Positions 41,798 through 50,244 of a DNA stretch of 64,000 nt are shown in pieces. This DNA is from Bacillus sp. V2I10. GTDB lineage: Bacteria > Bacillota > Bacilli > Bacillales > Bacillaceae. The stretch lies in contig NZ_JAUSYV010000001.1 in the NCBI RefSeq assembly GCF_030817055.1, forward strand, positions 1,140,001-1,204,000, written 5' to 3'. The notes beneath the pieces are model-generated. The model was not told where the DNA came from. It searched no databases and worked only from the letters and a program-made list of their open reading frames with translations. The translations under genes and the position numbers were made by a program. Every line of letters begins with the position of its first letter. Within the stretch, counting starts at the first letter, position 1.

Positions 41798-42355
41798 ATG
41801 AACGATGATGAGTTGGTTTTAAAAGCAAAAAAAGGCAATATAAATGCGTTTCAGGAGCTTGTTGAGAAATACACTCCAGTTGTTGAAAAGTTTGCTTATC
41901 AGCTGGGGAACCGGCGTGATGATATAGATGATATTACACAGGAAGTATTTATACGCGTGTACCGTTTTCTTGATCAATTTTCAAAAGCGAAATTTTCAAC
42001 CTGGCTTTATAAAATAACCCTCAATGTCACGCGTGATGCTGCAAGAAAACGTATGTCAAATATGCAAAAGGTCTTTAAAATTCAAAACGAGCCTGCCAAT
42101 GATTATCCGGAGGTAGAAGCTCATGTTCTTCAAAATGAAGAAGACAGGGCCCTTCATCTTTGTCTTCAAAAGCTTGATGAAAAATATAGAGTCCCAATTG
42201 TGCTTTATTATTTTCATGAACTGAAATATGAAGAGATTGCTGAAATTATGTCGATCACGTTATCTACTGTTAAAACAAGAATATTACGAGGAAAAACAAT
42301 GCTTAAGAAGATATTGGAGGAGCACGAGAAGAAAGAAGGTGAAACTCATGGATGA
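41798..42355 (+). CDS. ECF-type RNA polymerase sigma factor
   Basis: The 185-aa protein has region 2 (about residues 15-85; DDIDDITQEVFIRVYRFLDQF and FSTWLYKITLNVTRDAARK) and region 4 (125-175; YRVPIVLYYFHELKYEEIAEIM and LSTVKTRILRGK). There is no region 3 or 1.1, as in ECF factors. AGAAGGAGGG precedes the ATG. It overlaps the next gene by 8 bases, the usual arrangement with an anti-sigma factor. It resembles SigX/SigW/YlaC-type proteins, but I do not assign a name. Confidence 0.92.
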   Translation: MNDDELVLKAKKGNINAFQELVEKYTPVVEKFAYQLGNRRDDIDDITQEVFIRVYRFLDQFSKAKFSTWLYKITLNVTRDAARKRMSNMQKVFKIQNEPANDYPEVEAHVLQNEEDRALHLCLQKLDEKYRVPIVLYYFHELKYEEIAEIMSITLSTVKTRILRGKTMLKKILEEHEKKEGETHG

Positions 42356-43991
42356 TCAAATCTTTGAGCAAAAATTATCGAACTTAAAACAATCCTATCA
42401 GCAGTTGCCTTTGCAAACTTCTTCCGATAAAATAATGGAACGAATTAAAAAGGAAGAGAAAAAGAAACGGAGCTTTTTCTCGGCTCAAACCCTATATGCC
42501 GCAAGCTTCATTGGCGTCTTAATCATAGCGGGACTGCTGGGTACCCAGCTTTTAATGCAAAAGGAACAGGGAAATGGCGGAACTGGCGATCAGCCTCCGG
42601 CAGCAGTTGTGCCGCCTTCAGCTGAAGAAATTGAAGCAAGGCATAAAGAAGTCAGACAGCTGTATGAAGATCAATTAATTGCATTTGATGAAGCTGTCAG
42701 CATAGCTGATGCGGAACAATATGCTTTTATACAAGACGCCAAGAAAGCTGTTGCTGATTTTGAAAAACGAGAAACCTATAAATCAAAGCAGGAGCTTGAA
42801 AATTACTACAATACGGTGAAGCAGACAGTTGAGCAAAATGTCTCTGTTCCAAGTGAACAGCTTGCCAACTTGCGTGCAAAAGCTGAAGAAGGAAAGCAAA
42901 TTAAAGATGAAGAAATCATCAACTTGCTTGAAAAACAGCGTGTGATGAATGAATATTACTTTGAAAAGTGGCTTTCTGTATCACTGAACTTACAATATAC
43001 AGATGTGTTTGCTTTTGCAGATGAATTGAATCGTATTGGCACAGACGACCCTGAAGCAGGTCCTATAGTGAAAGAAATTAGAGACAGCGGCTATCGTTTT
43101 TATCATGAAGGTGAAGGGATGATTAATTTTCAGCCTGACCTGGCATTATTGGAAACTGAACTAAAGCCGAGCCCGCAGATGAAGAAGTATTTTGAAGTTG
43201 AAAATCAGGCTCAGGTGACGGAAGACGGTGCAGTCAGTGTTTCACCTCAGGAGCTTGCGGGTCGGGCACTTGCATTAGAAGACTTTATTAATAAAAATCC
43301 GAACTTTAAATATGGTGAAAAGCTGAAAGAGCGGTATGAATTTTGGCTGTTCTTACTCTTAAAAGGACTTACGAATTCTCCTGCAATCGATGAAGAGAAT
43401 CGTTTAAAGGAAGAATGGAAGTCGGCATTGGAATATGTAATGGAGAAGGATTCAAATAGTCAAACGGCGACTGTTGTTACAAGGTTCTATAACGAATTAA
43501 AAGAAAAAAACTTTGCATTTGATTCGAGAGAACAATATGAGCAATATCAGGTGGATGTTCCTGAAGGTTTAGCTCCTGCTGTTTCATATAAGAGGGGCAG
43601 GGAGTTCAATATCCTTCCCCTTCCTGACAAAATTCATAAGGCATACCTTGTATATAAAGAGAATGGAGACGTCCAGGCTCTCAAAGACTTGCAGCCTTCC
43701 GACAGCATCCGTCTTTACATGTATGCAATTGTAAAAGGAGATGCAGATACAGCTTATGACCTTCTCTACAAAGGAGAAAGAACACCGGCAAAAGAAGATT
43801 TTGAAAAGAAAATACAGAATAAATCAGCTGAGTTTCAAGATATTTCTAACAGGATATATAAGGTTTACGAGGAATATAATGAGCAAGGAGATACAGCAAC
43901 ATTTGAATTGATATTTAAAGATGGATCCTCAATCAAGTATGAAGTGAAAATTAATCTGGTGGACTACACTTCGAGTGTGGTTTATCAATAA
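42348..43991 (+). CDS. Large single-pass membrane protein, putative anti-sigma factor
   Basis: The 547-aa product starts inside the sigma gene (ATG 42348). Residues 1-45 are a charged cytoplasmic region without the zinc-binding HxxxCxxC; residues 49-66 are one membrane helix (YAASFIGVLIIAGLLG). The rest is extracellular: a coiled-coil region (90-180), a central helical region and a C-terminal part (about 455-547) with NTF2/DUF4878-like features (GDADTAYDLLYKGERTP, ATFELIFKDGSSIKYEV). Coupling to an ECF gene points to an anti-sigma role with an outer sensor domain. No family is recognised. Confidence 0.75.
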   Translation: MDDQIFEQKLSNLKQSYQQLPLQTSSDKIMERIKKEEKKKRSFFSAQTLYAASFIGVLIIAGLLGTQLLMQKEQGNGGTGDQPPAAVVPPSAEEIEARHKEVRQLYEDQLIAFDEAVSIADAEQYAFIQDAKKAVADFEKRETYKSKQELENYYNTVKQTVEQNVSVPSEQLANLRAKAEEGKQIKDEEIINLLEKQRVMNEYYFEKWLSVSLNLQYTDVFAFADELNRIGTDDPEAGPIVKEIRDSGYRFYHEGEGMINFQPDLALLETELKPSPQMKKYFEVENQAQVTEDGAVSVSPQELAGRALALEDFINKNPNFKYGEKLKERYEFWLFLLLKGLTNSPAIDEENRLKEEWKSALEYVMEKDSNSQTATVVTRFYNELKEKNFAFDSREQYEQYQVDVPEGLAPAVSYKRGREFNILPLPDKIHKAYLVYKENGDVQALKDLQPSDSIRLYMYAIVKGDADTAYDLLYKGERTPAKEDFEKKIQNKSAEFQDISNRIYKVYEEYNEQGDTATFELIFKDGSSIKYEVKINLVDYTSSVVYQ

Positions 43992-44104
43992 GAAGGTTGC
44001 TCCGTCAGGTTCGTTTCATAGGTAAAATCTTAATTTAGAAAGATAATGTTAAATCTCGTTTAATAAATCCGAGAAATAGGTGGATTAGACATATTCAGAT
44101 TCAG

Positions 44105-44128
44105 CCGGGCGCTTGCAGCCCGGTTTTT
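44105..44128 (+). terminator. Terminator of the sigma/anti-sigma operon
   Basis: CCGGGC and GCCCGG pair around GCTTGCA, followed by TTTTT. It is 114 bases after the stop codon. Confidence 0.85.
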
Positions 44129-44153
44129 CTAATTGGAAAAGGAAGGCGTTCAT

Positions 44154-44655
44154 ATGTTGGTTCAAACTGATAAGCTTGCGGTTCGAAAATTAGAGAGATA
44201 GAGGTTTTTGGACAAAATGGCTGTCTGACAAAAGGGGCCCTTTAGTTTTATGAGGGAAAGGACAAATCGTTCTCTTTGGAAATGGTTGAAAAGAAATTTT
44301 ACAATCGGAATAACGAAACCGTAAGATGTATCATAGCCTATGATCATACCCCGATTGGCTATCTCCAATTTATATGAAATAACTCATAAAAAGCGGTGTA
44401 TTTACGGATACCCAGAGGGATCTGTTATTGGAATGGATCACTTTATAGGAGAGTCAGATATTTGGAACAGGGGAATCGGGCAAAAGCTGATTAGGCGATG
44501 CATCCTACCTGCTTTCTGATGGGATCGACTTGTCATGGATTCTTTGACGACAAACGAGCGTGCCATTCGGGTGCTATGAAAAGTGCGGTTTTACTAACGT
44601 GAATTTGCTGCCGAAACACCTTTATTATGAAGGCGCTTACCTGGATACTGGGTGA
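44154..44655 (+). pseudogene. Decayed GNAT acetyltransferase, AAC(6')-like
   Basis: Starting at ATG 44154 the segments of a GNAT enzyme appear in changing frames: DKLAVRKLER, then after stops ETVRCIIAYDHTPIGYLQF (about 44305-44365), MDHFIGESDIWNRGIGQKLIRR (about 44432-44498), and YEKCGFTNVNLLPKH (about 44570-44620). NRGIGQ is the acetyl-CoA loop. The order matches aminoglycoside 6'-N-acetyltransferase-type proteins. At least three frameshifts and several stops make it non-functional. It fills the gap between the sigma operon and yugI. Confidence 0.82.
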
Positions 44656-44718
44656 TGGAGAAGAAGAAATTTCTATCTTCAGAGAGCTCAAATGCTTGAC
44701 ATAAAATAAAAAACCTCA

Positions 44719-44747
44719 TTGAAAAAAATAGGGATATATGATATAGT
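44719..44747 (+). promoter_or_regulatory. Sigma-A promoter of yugI
   Basis: TTGAAA (44719-44724), 17 bases, TATAGT (44742-44747). It is 53 bases before the yugI start. No SigB-type box is apparent, though the B. subtilis gene is a general stress gene. Confidence 0.65.
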
Positions 44748-44800
44748 TTTAAATTGCGTATATTAAACGAGAAAAATACAACTTATATAGGAGTGTTACC

Positions 44801-45199
44801 ATGAGCACAAAATACGAAACAGGTTCTGTTCACACGGGCAAAGTAACAGGAATCCAACGCTACGGAGCGTTTGTAGCATTAGATGAATCAACACAAGGTT
44901 TAGTTCACATTTCTGAAATCGCACACGGTTTTGTTAAAGATATCAACGAACAATTAAAAGTAGGCGACGAAGTTCAAGTGAAAGTTCTTTCAGTTGACGA
45001 GCAAGCTGGTAAAATCAGCCTTTCAATTCGTGCAACTCAAGAAGCTCCAGCACAAACTGAAGCTCCTAAAAAGCCTAAAAAGCGTCAAGCTACAGTGAAA
45101 GCAACTCCTGCTTATTCTAACGAAACTCCACAAGGTTTCAACACTCTTAAAGAAAAATTAGAAGAGTGGATCGAGCAATCTAAACAAACAAATAAATAA
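44801..45199 (+). CDS. yugI: YugI, general stress protein 13 (S1 RNA-binding domain)
   Basis: The 132-aa protein has one S1 domain (residues 5-75; GKVTGIQRYGAFVALDESTQGLVHISEIA and VKVLSVDEQAGKISLSIR) and a basic, flexible linker KKPKKRQ. It binds RNA or ribosomes. The ATG follows AGGAGTG. Codon use looks highly biased to favoured codons, as expected of an abundant protein. A terminator follows. Confidence 0.94.
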   Translation: MSTKYETGSVHTGKVTGIQRYGAFVALDESTQGLVHISEIAHGFVKDINEQLKVGDEVQVKVLSVDEQAGKISLSIRATQEAPAQTEAPKKPKKRQATVKATPAYSNETPQGFNTLKEKLEEWIEQSKQTNK

Positions 45200-45213
45200 A
45201 TCCGGCCTTATTT

Positions 45214-45249
45214 AAAAGAATGCATCCTTTGCGGATGGATTCTTTTTTT
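45214..45249 (+). terminator. Terminator of yugI
   Basis: AGAATGCATCC and GGATGGATTCT pair with one mismatch around TTTGC, followed by seven T. Confidence 0.85.
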
Positions 45250-45284
45250 GTGTAAAAAATGAATGTCTGCGAAAAAATTTTTTT

Positions 45285-45390
45285 GGCTGGTTTCGCTAAA
45301 TAAATTGCTTTTTCGGCTAAATGATTACGAGTTTCAGCTATAAAAAAGCAGAATTCAGCTAAATAAAGTTGAATATCAGCGATAATAAAT
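45285..45390. repeat. 21-bp periodic repeat, five units
   Basis: The motif TTCRGCTAAAT recurs with GCTA at 45295, 45316, 45337, 45358 and (as GCGA) 45379, that is, exactly every 21 bases, while the bases between vary. It lies between two facing terminators (yugI and yuzA), outside genes. The reverse reading frame across it is a by-product of the period being a multiple of three. Confidence 0.8.
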
Positions 45391-45402
45391 TTACTGAAAA
45401 AC

Positions 45403-45433
45403 AAAAAAAGCACCGAATAATGGCATTCGGTGC
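45403..45433 (-). terminator. Terminator of yuzA
   Basis: On the minus strand GCACCGAAT and ATTCGGTGC pair around GCCATT, followed by a run of T. Confidence 0.88.
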
Positions 45434-45446
45434 CTGCATTTATCAT

Positions 45447-45680
45447 TTATCGTGCTTCTGGTTTTGGCTCGTCGCGAGCAATTTCAGCTGCCGGCTTGAA
45501 CAGAATTGCAAGGTTGATAAGGCCGGCAATTCCAACTAGTCCGTAGATAATTCTTGATAATGCAGAGTCTTGGCCGCCGAAAATAGCAGCTACTAGATCA
45601 AATTGAAAGAAGCCGATTAAACCCCAGTTTATCGCTCCGATAATAGTAAGTACAAGTGCAATGCGTTGTAATGCGCTCAT
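45447..45680 (-). CDS. yuzA: YuzA membrane protein (DUF378)
   Basis: The 77-aa protein has two membrane helices: LVLTIIGAINWGLIGFFQFDLVAAIFGG (residues 7-34) and a second (42-64, IIYGLVGIAGLINLAILF). It is the DUF378 signature; the function is unknown. GGAGGT precedes the ATG. It is in the yugI-yuzA-yugJ order of B. subtilis. Confidence 0.94.
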   Translation of the reverse strand: MSALQRIALVLTIIGAINWGLIGFFQFDLVAAIFGGQDSALSRIIYGLVGIAGLINLAILFKPAAEIARDEPKPEAR

Positions 45681-45839
45681 GTTGTTACCTCCTTAAGATA
45701 TGAGAATGCACTCATAGAGTGTGAAGATATCAGCAGAATTATTCATCTAGGCAAAAATGAGTTTGCCGAGCGCATTTCTTGCAAAAACAATCGAAAAAAG
45801 GCCATACTTATTTTATAGAAAAGTAAGGAGGCGATAATT

Positions 45840-47003
45840 GTGGAAAATTTTACATACCATAATCCTACTAAATTAATTTTTGGTAAAGATCAGCTTGAAC
45901 AGCTAAAAACTGAGGTGCCTAAATACGGCAAAAATGTTCTCCTTGTTTACGGTGGCGGAAGCATTAAGCGTAATGGTTTATATGATAAAGTTCTTGCACA
46001 GCTTGAGGAAATTGGAGCTATTGTGTTCGAGCTTGCAGGGGTTGAGCCAAATCCAAGGTTATCGACTGTAAAGCGCGGCGTAAATCTTTCCAAAAGCGAA
46101 AATATTGACTTCCTTTTAGCTGTTGGCGGAGGAAGTGTTATTGACTGTACAAAAGCAATCGCTGCAGGAGCAAAGTATGACGGAGATGCTTGGGATATCG
46201 TTACAAAAAAACATATGCCGACAGAAGCTCTTCCGTTTGGAACAGTTCTGACATTAGCTGCAACTGGATCTGAAATGAATGCAGGTTCTGTTATCACTAA
46301 CTGGGAAACACAAGAGAAGTACGGATGGGGAAGTCCTCTTACATTCCCGAAATTCTCTATTTTAGATCCTGTTAACACATTTACAGTTCCAAAGGACCAA
46401 ACCGTGTATGGGATGGTTGACATGATGTCGCATGTGTTTGAACAATATTTCCACCATACGAAAAACACACCGCTGCAGGACCGTTTCTGTGAAGCTACTT
46501 TAAAGACAGTAATTGAAACAGCTCCTAAGCTGATGAATGACTTAGAAAATTATGAGCTTCGCGAAACCATCCTATATTCAGGCACAATTGCATTAAACGG
46601 ATCTCTGCAAATGGGTTACCGCGGCGATTGGGCGACTCATAACATTGAGCATGCTGTATCAGCTGTGTATGACATTCCGCATGCAGGAGGTCTCGCAATC
46701 CTTTTCCCTAACTGGATGAGACATACGCTGTCTGAGAACGTTGACCGCTTCAAACAAGTTGCTGTACGAGTATTCAATGTAGATCCTGAAGGGAAATCAG
46801 ATCGTGACATCGCATTAGAGGGCATCGATAAGCTAAGTGAATTCTGGAGCAGCTTAGGCGCACCGAGCCGCTTGGCTGATTACGGCATCACAGACGAGAA
46901 GATTGACCTGATTGCCGATAAAGCAATGTCTAACGGAGAATTCGGCAACTTTAAAAAGCTGAATAAAGAAGACGTTCTTGTGATTTTAAGAGCATCTCTA
47001 TAA
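45840..47003 (+). CDS. yugJ: Iron-dependent alcohol dehydrogenase (NADH-dependent butanol dehydrogenase type)
   Basis: The 387-aa enzyme has the NAD-binding AVGGGSVIDCTKAIAAG, GTVLTLAATGSEMNAGSVITN and the metal-binding HNIEHAVSAVYDIPHAGGLAIL with Asp195-type ligands in MVDMMSHVFEQYF. It reduces aldehydes to alcohols. Start GTG at 45840 follows AAGGAGGCG. B. subtilis has the paralogues yugJ and yugK here; only one gene is present. The choice between the names is not certain. Confidence 0.92.
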   Translation: MENFTYHNPTKLIFGKDQLEQLKTEVPKYGKNVLLVYGGGSIKRNGLYDKVLAQLEEIGAIVFELAGVEPNPRLSTVKRGVNLSKSENIDFLLAVGGGSVIDCTKAIAAGAKYDGDAWDIVTKKHMPTEALPFGTVLTLAATGSEMNAGSVITNWETQEKYGWGSPLTFPKFSILDPVNTFTVPKDQTVYGMVDMMSHVFEQYFHHTKNTPLQDRFCEATLKTVIETAPKLMNDLENYELRETILYSGTIALNGSLQMGYRGDWATHNIEHAVSAVYDIPHAGGLAILFPNWMRHTLSENVDRFKQVAVRVFNVDPEGKSDRDIALEGIDKLSEFWSSLGAPSRLADYGITDEKIDLIADKAMSNGEFGNFKKLNKEDVLVILRASL

Positions 47004-47007
47004 TAGA

Positions 47008-47041
47008 AGAACACTCTGTTTCGGCAGGGTGTTTTATTTAT
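47008..47041 (+). terminator. Terminator of yugJ
   Basis: AACACTCTG and CAGGGTGTT pair with a wobble around TTTCGG, with T-rich tail. Confidence 0.75.
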
Positions 47042-47146
47042 TTTTGAATTGGACGCGTTTACATTGGGAGGCTCGCTTGATTTACTATCTCAGTTTCGTT
47101 AAAGTGAAAGAGGATAAAAATTTTTATATGCGATGGAGGAACTGCA

Positions 47147-48499
47147 ATGACACATGTTCGTTTTGATTATTCTAAAGCGTTGTCATTTTTTGGTGAACAC
47201 GAACTTACATATTTGCGCGATTTCGTTAAAGTGGCGCATCATTCAATTCATGAAAAAACAGGTGCGGGAAGCGACTATTTAGGATGGGTTGATCTTCCGT
47301 CTGAGTATGATAAAGAAGAATTTGCACGCATTCAAAAAAGTGCTGAAAAAATTAAATCTGATTCAGATGTTCTTTTAGTTGTTGGAATTGGGGGTTCATA
47401 CCTTGGGGCACGTGCTGCTCTTGAAATGCTGAATCATTCTTTCTACAATGCTCTTTCTAAAGAACAGCGCAAAACGCCTCAGATTATTTTTGTGGGCAAC
47501 AATATCAGCTCGACCTATATGAAGGATTTAATGGATCTGCTTGATGGAAAAGATTTCTCTATCAATGTTATTTCCAAATCAGGAACAACAACTGAGCCTG
47601 CGCTTGCATTCCGTATTTTCCGCAAGCTGCTCGAAGAAAAATACGGCAAAGCTGCAGCTAAATCCCGTATTTACGCAACAACAGACAAAGCCCGCGGTGC
47701 ATTAAAAACACTCGCGACTGAAGAAGGCTACGAATCATTTATTATTCCAGATGATGTCGGCGGACGTTACTCAGTTTTAACAGCTGTTGGCTTATTGCCG
47801 ATTGCTGCTGCAGGAGCTGACATCGAGGAAATGATGAAAGGCGCGGCAGCCGCAATGGCGGATTTTGCAACTTCTGAGCTGGAAGATAATGCTGCATATC
47901 AATATGCTGCTGTCCGAAATGCTTTATATAACCGCGGTAAAACGATTGAAATGCTGATTAACTATGAGCCGGGTCTTCAATACTTTGCAGAGTGGTGGAA
48001 ACAGCTGTTTGGCGAAAGTGAAGGAAAAGATCAAAAAGGCATTTTCCCTGCTTCAGCAAACTTCTCAACGGATCTTCATTCAATGGGACAATACGTTCAA
48101 GAAGGCCGCCGCGATTTATTTGAAACCGTGCTGAACATAGAGAAGCCTCGTCATGAATTAACGATTGAAGCAGAAGAAAATGATTTGGACGGCTTAAACT
48201 ACTTAGCTGGTGAAACAGTTGATTTCGTCAATAAAAAAGCATTCCAGGGCACAATGCTTGCTCATACAGACGGCGGCGTTCCGAACTTAATCGTGAATCT
48301 TCCGGAAATGAACGAGTACACATTCGGATACCTTGTTTATTTCTTCGAAAAAGCATGTGCAATGAGCGGATATCTGCTGGGCGTCAATCCATTTGACCAG
48401 CCTGGTGTTGAAGCATATAAAGTAAACATGTTTGCTTTACTTGGGAAACCAGGTTTTGAAGAAGTGAAAGCGAAGCTTGAGAAACGCTTAGAGGAATAA
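47147..48499 (+). CDS. pgi: Glucose-6-phosphate isomerase
   Basis: The 450-aa enzyme interconverts glucose-6-phosphate and fructose-6-phosphate in glycolysis. It has VVGIGGSYLGARAALEML, VISKSGTTTEPALAFRIF and DVGGRYSVLTAVGLLP, and the catalytic Glu/His region in FPASANFSTDLHSMGQ. AGGAGG precedes the ATG. Length and motifs are typical of Firmicutes. Its 3' end borders the accessory island. Confidence 0.97.
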   Translation: MTHVRFDYSKALSFFGEHELTYLRDFVKVAHHSIHEKTGAGSDYLGWVDLPSEYDKEEFARIQKSAEKIKSDSDVLLVVGIGGSYLGARAALEMLNHSFYNALSKEQRKTPQIIFVGNNISSTYMKDLMDLLDGKDFSINVISKSGTTTEPALAFRIFRKLLEEKYGKAAAKSRIYATTDKARGALKTLATEEGYESFIIPDDVGGRYSVLTAVGLLPIAAAGADIEEMMKGAAAAMADFATSELEDNAAYQYAAVRNALYNRGKTIEMLINYEPGLQYFAEWWKQLFGESEGKDQKGIFPASANFSTDLHSMGQYVQEGRRDLFETVLNIEKPRHELTIEAEENDLDGLNYLAGETVDFVNKKAFQGTMLAHTDGGVPNLIVNLPEMNEYTFGYLVYFFEKACAMSGYLLGVNPFDQPGVEAYKVNMFALLGKPGFEEVKAKLEKRLEE

Positions 48500-48597
48500 G
48501 GTTTTACGCTACTTTCCTTAGTGGTATTTTATAAGGTAATTTCTTAGTTCTCGGGGTATAAAAAGGGTGACTGACCACATTTTGACCACATTCCTTG

Positions 48598-48780
48598 CTA
48601 AAATGTGTTTGAGTCGGCCATATACTCCGAGAATTTTTTTATTGTTTTGGTTTCCGTAGATTTTGTAACATGGGAATAAATATTTCCCGTTGTCATAATA
48701 TCCTTGTGTCCTAATCTTTCTTGAATCTCTTTTAAGGAAACTTCTGCTTCTAACAGCATTACAGCATGAGTAAGCCTTAA
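48598..48780 (-). pseudogene. Tyrosine integrase C-terminal fragment (phage/ICE type)
   Basis: The reverse strand encodes 60 residues: LRLTHAVMLLEAEVSLKEIQ, RLGHKDIMTTGNIYSHVT and KFSEYMADSNTF, ending TAG at 48598. This is the final part of a phage-type tyrosine recombinase with the box II His (LTH), His in LGHKD and the catalytic Tyr in NIYSHV. Everything upstream is missing: the fragment abuts the BclA-like gene at 48780. The downstream repeat GACCACATTTTGACCACA is typical of such integrase/att ends. It marks an old element inserted beside pgi. Confidence 0.85.
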
Positions 48781-49725
48781 TTGAAAATCGAGTTATAAAT
48801 GGTGGATTTGAAACAGGTACATTTTCACCATGGGTAGCTTCTAATGCCACTATTACGAATCAATTTTCTCATAGTGGTTCTTTTGCAGCACGTCTATTGG
48901 GAGGTAATATTAATAGCTTTATCTTTCAGTATGTCGAAGCAAATCCTACTGAGAGGTTTGAATTTCTAGGTTCATTAGCAAAAGTAGGCACTCTCACAAG
49001 TCCTCCAGTTTCCTTAACGGTCGCTTACTATGATTCATCTTTTGGGTTTTTAGGCTACGGTTTAATTACAAATATCCCTTCTAGCCGCTTACCTAACGTT
49101 GAAGATGAAACATGGTTAGAAGATCTATGAAACAACTTCCCCAGCTCCACTTGGAACAACACAAGCATTAGTTTTAATTAACAAGTTACCCCAAGCTGGA
49201 TCTTCTGATGTAATAGTAGATGATGTAGCTCTTCTAACAATTGACAGTATTAGCAGTGCCACTGGTGCTACCGGTGCTACTGAAGCCACTGGAGCCACTG
49301 GAGTAATAGAGATTTTAGCAGACCAAACTACAAGTGGTGTAGGTTTTGAAACAGGAAACTTTACGGAATTCCTATCGGTTGGCCCTATTACAGTTACAGG
49401 TAATGTAATAATCAAATTAGAAGCAACAACAGAAACATCCTATTTGTCAGATCAAATAAACACTACTTATACTGCAAATACAAACCTCTTTCTTTTAAGA
49501 AATGGTAATCCCGATGTTTTTAGGACAACTGATCGACAGACTAATATTTTAAAAGAAAACCCTACTAATGAAGACAACACTGTCTTTAGTACGTCTCTGA
49601 ACTGTATTGATTTTGTATCTGCAGGCACTTACACGTACACTTTAATAATTCAAGGAGTTGCAACAAATGTATCAATTGGAACTTTTAGAGCACGCTCGCT
49701 GATTGCTACAGTTTTTAACACTTAA
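48774..49725 (+). pseudogene. BclA-like exosporium/collagen-like protein with NTTRR-F1 domain, frameshifted
   Basis: Reading begins without start codon at the integrase junction: RVINGGFETGTFSPWVASNA, FSHSGSFAARLLGG, AKVGTLTSPPVSLTVAYY and VEDETWLEDL, the NTTRR-F1 domain. A TGA at 49128 follows a +1 shift; the domain resumes as ETTSPAPLGTTQALVLINKL and DVIVDDVALL, then five GAT-type collagen triplets (49257-49300) and a C-terminal jelly-roll-like domain to 49725. Such proteins coat spores. Both the missing N-terminus and the frameshift make it dead. Confidence 0.85.
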
Positions 49726-49728
49726 GGT

Positions 49729-49761
49729 ATAAAAACCCTTCTCTTAGGTGAGGAGGGTTTT
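49729..49761. terminator. Terminator between the BclA-like relic and the next gene
   Basis: AAAAACCCTTCTC and GAGGAGGGTTTTT pair with one mismatch around TTAGGT; T-runs on both sides. Confidence 0.85.
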
Positions 49762-49995
49762 TACCTTTTCTGTAATATCAATTTGATTATAAAGCACTTT
49801 GTATAGATCTACATCATAAATAAAATCACGTTTCACCTTCTGAAACCACTCAAAAGCAACTCTTGCCGATTCCTCTTCAGGATTATATTTAAACTTCTTT
49901 CCATTCACCATGAAATATCCACATTGTAAAGTTTTCATTCCATTCACAAAATAATGGAGATCAATTACTATTTGCATCTCCTCACTCATCTCCAT
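49744..49995 (-). CDS. Hypothetical protein, 83 aa
   Basis: The frame encodes an acidic, soluble protein with segments IVIDLHYFVNGMKTLQCGYFM and RVAFEWFQKVKRDFIYDVD. No ribosome site is clear before the ATG at 49995, so the start is uncertain; the codon usage and the terminator at its end support a real gene. It resembles small phage or conjugative-element proteins in size, but I do not recognise it. Confidence 0.5.
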   Translation of the reverse strand: MEMSEEMQIVIDLHYFVNGMKTLQCGYFMVNGKKFKYNPEEESARVAFEWFQKVKRDFIYDVDLYKVLYNQIDITEKVKTLLT

Positions 49996-50244
49996 TTCTT
50001 TTTGTTTGTTTGGAAAATCAATCTGTTCAATATCATAAAGTGGTGTGCTTTTTCTATAAGATACTTAAGGAAGGATATAGGACAATAATGTTAAAATGGA
50101 AATATTAGTTACTCCATTAAAGGGCAGCATTCCTGTAATGAAGAAAAATGGGGTTTGAACAAAAAATAAACCTCTTGGTAAGATATGAGTGTCCAGTGCT
50201 TGCCGGCAAAAAGGACGAACTCAAATAACCAGGAGGCTGTTCAA

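Noticed and set aside
42228..42347. N-terminal extension of the anti-sigma gene into the sigma gene
   Set aside because: The in-frame ATG at 42228 lacks a ribosome site; the ATG at 42348 gives the usual sigma/anti-sigma overlap.
45180..45446. 88-codon reverse frame between yugI and yuzA
   Set aside because: It is produced by the 21-bp repeat and crosses two terminators; no ribosome site.
48518..48850. 110-codon reverse frame after pgi
   Set aside because: It is the wrong frame of the integrase fragment; the frame with integrase motifs ends at 48598.
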